Source: Autumnicola sp041679265 (GTDB lineage Bacteria; Bacteroidota; Bacteroidia; Flavobacteriales; Flavobacteriaceae). Taken from it: 64,000 bases of DNA. Positions 61,198 to 64,000 of the stretch are shown in pieces. A program made the translations under genes and the position numbers. The DNA lies in the NCBI RefSeq assembly GCF_041679265.1, contig NZ_JBGFSM010000011.1:80180-144179 (forward strand). The letters are read 5' to 3'. The notes below the pieces were generated by a model, which did not search any database, had not been told where the DNA came from, and saw nothing but the letters and a program-made list of their open reading frames with translations. Position 1 is the stretch's first letter. Each line of letters begins with the position of its first letter.

Positions 61198-62520
61198 ATG
61201 AAAAAATCCTTCAAGAATCGAGAGCAAATACTTCAAAAACTGGGAATAGAAAAGCTTAACCCTATGCAGGAAGAGGCTTTTGAGGCAGTGATGGCAAAAG
61301 AAGATACCATCCTGCTTTCTCCCACAGGAACGGGTAAAACCCTTGCATTCTTACTACCATTATTAGAGAATTTAGATCCCGATTTAGAAGAAGTACAAAC
61401 CATGATCCTGGTACCTTCCAGGGAACTGGCCATCCAGATAGAACAGGTAACCAGGGAAATGGGTTCAGGGTTTAAAGCAAATGCCGTATATGGCGGAAGG
61501 GCTTTTTCTAAAGATAAAGAAGAATTAAGTCATGCCCCGGCTATTCTTATTGGGACCCCCGGCAGGCTTGCCGATCATTTAAGAAGAGAAAGTTTTGCCG
61601 TGGAGCATATCCATAGCCTCATTTTAGATGAATTTGATAAATCTCTTGAAGTAGGGTTTGAAGAAGAAATGAAAGAGATCATTACTGCACTTCCAAATCT
61701 AAAAAAGAGGATTCTCACTTCAGCCACACAGAATATTGAAATTCCATCTTTTACAGGCCTTAGTTCAGCGAGGACAGTCAATTATCTTTCAGATTCTAAC
61801 CCAGGCTTAAGAACTGAACTTCTGGTTTCCACTTCCCGGGATAAATTCGAATGCCTGGCACAGCTTCTGGAAAACACCGGGAATAAATCTGGGATTATAT
61901 TTTGCAATTTTAAAGAGAGCATTGCTGAAGTAAGCCATTTTCTTCAAAAAGCAGCGATAAGCCATGGCAGCTTTTATGGTGGGCTTGAGCAGAAGGAGCG
62001 GGAGCGCGCCCTCATAAAATTCAGAAACGGTACTTACAGGATTTTACTGGCTACAGATCTGGCTGCAAGAGGAATAGATGTGCCTGAAATAGATTTTATT
62101 GTACATTACCAGCTACCCCACAGAAAAGAAGAGTTTATTCATAGAAATGGCCGCACCGCCCGTATGCATAAAGAAGGAATAGCTTATGTTCTTCAGTATG
62201 AAAAAGAAATACTGCCGGATTATATTGTACCTGATAGCTATTCTAAAAATATCGGGAAAATTTCCAACCGGGAGCTTCATAATAAAACTTCGCTTGCCAC
62301 CTTATTTATTTCCGGAGGAAGAAAAGATAAAATCTCCAAAGGAGATATTGCGGGCCTTTTTTTAAAGCAGGGAAAACTGGCTAAAGAGGAACTGGGCCTA
62401 ATTGAACTTAAACAGGATTGCGCTTTTGTTTCAGTCCCTGCTTCTAAAGCAGTACAGCTTATTAGCATTTTGAACAATACGCGCCTTAAGAAGAAAAAAG
62501 TGAGAATAAAGCAGGTATAG
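61198..62520 (+). CDS. DEAD-box RNA helicase, DbpA-like
   Basis: A 440-residue RNA helicase. Motif I SPTGTGKT at 41-48, Ib TPGRLADHL, motif II DEFD near 144-147 (last residue Asp is standard, Phe in place of Ala is unusual), SAT motif III, and VI HRNGRTARM. The C-terminal ~75 residues (KISKGDIAGLFLKQGKLAKEELGLIEL onward) are the DbpA-type RNA-binding domain that targets 23S rRNA. The start is ATG 61198; the frame opens 18 codons before. A TACTTTCG box at 61186-61193 may give a nearly leaderless mRNA. Confidence 0.9.
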   Translation: MKKSFKNREQILQKLGIEKLNPMQEEAFEAVMAKEDTILLSPTGTGKTLAFLLPLLENLDPDLEEVQTMILVPSRELAIQIEQVTREMGSGFKANAVYGGRAFSKDKEELSHAPAILIGTPGRLADHLRRESFAVEHIHSLILDEFDKSLEVGFEEEMKEIITALPNLKKRILTSATQNIEIPSFTGLSSARTVNYLSDSNPGLRTELLVSTSRDKFECLAQLLENTGNKSGIIFCNFKESIAEVSHFLQKAAISHGSFYGGLEQKERERALIKFRNGTYRILLATDLAARGIDVPEIDFIVHYQLPHRKEEFIHRNGRTARMHKEGIAYVLQYEKEILPDYIVPDSYSKNIGKISNRELHNKTSLATLFISGGRKDKISKGDIAGLFLKQGKLAKEELGLIELKQDCAFVSVPASKAVQLISILNNTRLKKKKVRIKQV

Positions 62521-62547
62521 AAATAATGCCGAAACCGCTTTTTAACA

Positions 62548-63789
62548 TTAATCGTCTTCCCCAGATTTTCTTAGCTTATAAGATAATCTTTCAAACGGCA
62601 GGCTGGTGATTCCATGAACAATGGTAGAAGCGAACACCATTAAAGTAGGAATAATCCAGACTTCTTCCACACTTGTTTTTTCTTTGGCATGTAAGGCATA
62701 ATAAAGAGCAGCCACTCCTATGGGGCCAAACCATCCCATTACAAGAACATCGTTTAATTTTTTCCTGAATTTTGGTATAATCGGCATAAGCAGAAGTAGA
62801 GCAGGAATCCTTCGGAACAATAAAATGCCTATACAAATAAAGACAGCAGTCCAGCCTAAATCCATCCATTCCTGCCAGGGCAGTGCAATCCCTAAGAAAA
62901 AGAATACGGGAATGGTGAAAATTCGTTCCATGGATTCCTGCACGCGCTCTTCCTGGAGGTCTTCCTGTTTATTGAGGTAACGGGCATATCCCAGGCCTCC
63001 TACAAAAACTCCAATGATACCATTCATGCTAATGGCATCCAGGCCGGAGAGAAGCATAAAAGCAAGCGCCAGGCTAAAAGGAAGTATGGATTTTTTATTC
63101 ATGATATTTTTTTCGTTGGCTTTATGCATTAAAAATCCGGCTATACGGCCCACAAGATAGGCGATTATAGAGCACAACACCGTTTCATATAAAATGGTAT
63201 TTTTTAGAAATTTACCCGTAGGAAAGTCGTTTATGCCATTGTTCACTAGAAAAATTGAAAATAAAACAATGGGATAGGCGAGCCCGTCATTTGCACCTGC
63301 TTCAAAAGAGAGCGTTCTTCTAACCATGGAGGGAAGATATTTTTTGGCTTTTTCACCAGTGATAAGGGTGGCAGCAATTACGGGATCTGTAGGAGTGATA
63401 ATAGCTCCAAAAAGAAGGCATTGCGTAAATGAAAAACCATCCAGCAAAACATAGAATACACACGTGCTCAAGAGGCACATAAAAATCATTCCCAAACAAA
63501 TAATGACTGACTGGCTCCACAGGTGTTTTCTAAAGAAATTATCGGGTATCCTTAAAGCGGTAGCCATTAAAGCCATGGCTATTGTAAATTCACAGGCGAT
63601 CTTCATGGTTCCTTCTGCTTCAAATTCACCATTAAAATGAATGATATTAAGCACCTCCGGGCCAATTATAATTCCCAACACCATAGCTATCAGCGGGCCG
63701 GTAAGAAAAACGTCTTCCATCCATTTAAACAAACCACCGGAGGCTAATATTAAAAGACTAACAAAGAACACCGATACCATCAAATCCAT
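62548..63789 (-). CDS. Cation:proton antiporter (CPA1/NhaP type)
   Basis: A 413-residue inner-membrane exchanger with about 12 helices. The family signatures are TPTDPVIAATLI near 142-153 and SFEAGANDGLAYPIVLFSIF near 175-195, where the ND pair forms the ion-binding site of CPA1. It exports Na+ or K+ in exchange for protons, useful in a salty habitat. It lacks a long cytosolic tail, unlike full NhaP2-type proteins. Convergent with the DbpA-like helicase gene. Confidence 0.9.
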   Translation of the reverse strand: MDLMVSVFFVSLLILASGGLFKWMEDVFLTGPLIAMVLGIIIGPEVLNIIHFNGEFEAEGTMKIACEFTIAMALMATALRIPDNFFRKHLWSQSVIICLGMIFMCLLSTCVFYVLLDGFSFTQCLLFGAIITPTDPVIAATLITGEKAKKYLPSMVRRTLSFEAGANDGLAYPIVLFSIFLVNNGINDFPTGKFLKNTILYETVLCSIIAYLVGRIAGFLMHKANEKNIMNKKSILPFSLALAFMLLSGLDAISMNGIIGVFVGGLGYARYLNKQEDLQEERVQESMERIFTIPVFFFLGIALPWQEWMDLGWTAVFICIGILLFRRIPALLLLMPIIPKFRKKLNDVLVMGWFGPIGVAALYYALHAKEKTSVEEVWIIPTLMVFASTIVHGITSLPFERLSYKLRKSGEDD

Positions 63790-63883
63790 ACCAATTCAGT
63801 TTTAATTCAATAAAAAAACACTTTCAACTACCACCCATCAGGTGGCAATTGAAAATGTTGTTTAATAGCTTTATAAATTTCAC

Positions 63884-64000
63884 TTAATCCTTACTGCCCA
63901 TAAGCGATGAAAAAAGTGTTGCCCCTAAAAAGGTTCCTGCTATTAGGCCAAGGGTTTTGCGGTTTTCATAAAGTTTATCATAAATGCTGTAACTCTGCGC
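63884..64000 (-). CDS. C-terminal part of an unidentified protein, cut by window edge
   Basis: The last 38 residues of a frame that enters from the right: AQSYSIYDKLYENRKTLGLI then AGTFLGATLFSSLMGSKD and a stop. It has a predicted hydrophobic, glycine-rich segment typical of small membrane proteins. Not recognisable from this piece. It lies upstream of and in the same direction as the antiporter gene, which starts 95 bp further on. Confidence 0.5.
   Translation of the reverse strand, partial: AQSYSIYDKLYENRKTLGLIAGTFLGATLFSSLMGSKD

Noticed and set aside
1..64000. tRNA, rRNA, insertion sequence and prophage signals
   Set aside because: None seen on reading both strands; no cloverleaf arms, transposase motifs or phage structural genes were recognised.

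Overview
The window is a chromosomal segment of a marine-type Flavobacteriaceae bacterium (phylum Bacteroidota), plausibly near Gramella, Salegentibacter or Zunongwangia. The genus is inference. The evidence is A+T-rich DNA, a protein with a type IX secretion type-B sorting domain, the TamB/TamL pair with a lipoprotein TamA homologue, many starts preceded by the Bacteroidota -7 promoter motif TAnnTTTG, little Shine-Dalgarno signal, and several TTG/GTG starts. No rRNA, tRNA, CRISPR array, transposase or prophage was seen. The content is mostly housekeeping and accessory metabolism in short operons. There is one scaffold gap of 100 Ns at 19888-19987.

Layout. 1-4.3 kb: membrane proteins on the minus strand (MscS fragment, DUF3817, Pmp3-like, DUF1206, VTT) around a plus-strand galE. 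4.4-12.6 kb: two oxidoreductases, an FUSC exporter-like protein chained to DUF6155 and a T9SS cargo protein, then an MFS transporter and a 32-residue charged peptide gene. 12.8-19.3 kb: the cysE-cysM cysteine operon, a secreted protein, a helicase and a class A penicillin-binding protein. 19.5-20.0 kb: a tandem array of near-identical genes for basic peptides of about 40 residues, broken by the assembly gap. 20.3-24.2 kb: two adjacent SdiA-regulated-domain propellers and a VTT protein, bracketed by heptanucleotide repeats, then an M19 dipeptidase. 24.4-27.8 kb: a tightly overlapping three-gene operon of RimK-like ATP-grasp ligase, GCS2-like ligase and N-formylglutamate amidohydrolase-like enzyme. 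27.9-32.9 kb: OsmC, FKBP, a Tat-exported Gfo/Idh/MocA protein, a 3D-domain lipoprotein, a glutamate-receptor-like potassium channel and two small membrane proteins.

32.9-42.5 kb: an HTH/ACT-like protein divergent from aspartate kinase, a glycosyltransferase, a GreA/B-like factor, and a gluconate operon in which gluconokinase is fused to 6-phosphogluconate dehydrogenase and followed by a GntP permease. Then come DoxX and a Tat-signal amidohydrolase. 42.6-52.0 kb: an OmpA lipoprotein, tamB-tamL for outer-membrane biogenesis, and upp. 52.2-60.3 kb: stress-flavoured genes (SRPBCC, DUF2383, membrane protein, an AraC regulator split by a nonsense codon, UspA, Crp-like, Old Yellow Enzyme, quinone-oxidoreductase-like). 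60.5-64 kb: a cold-shock-domain protein, a DbpA-like RNA helicase, a CPA1 antiporter and a partial gene at the edge.

Most worth pursuing: the peptide array at 19.5-20.0 kb, the amidoligase operon at 24.4-27.8 kb, the iGluR-type channel with a potassium filter, the GntK-Gnd fusion, and the HTH/ACT-lysC divergent pair. All functional calls rest on reading motifs and family resemblance by eye; no database search was run.
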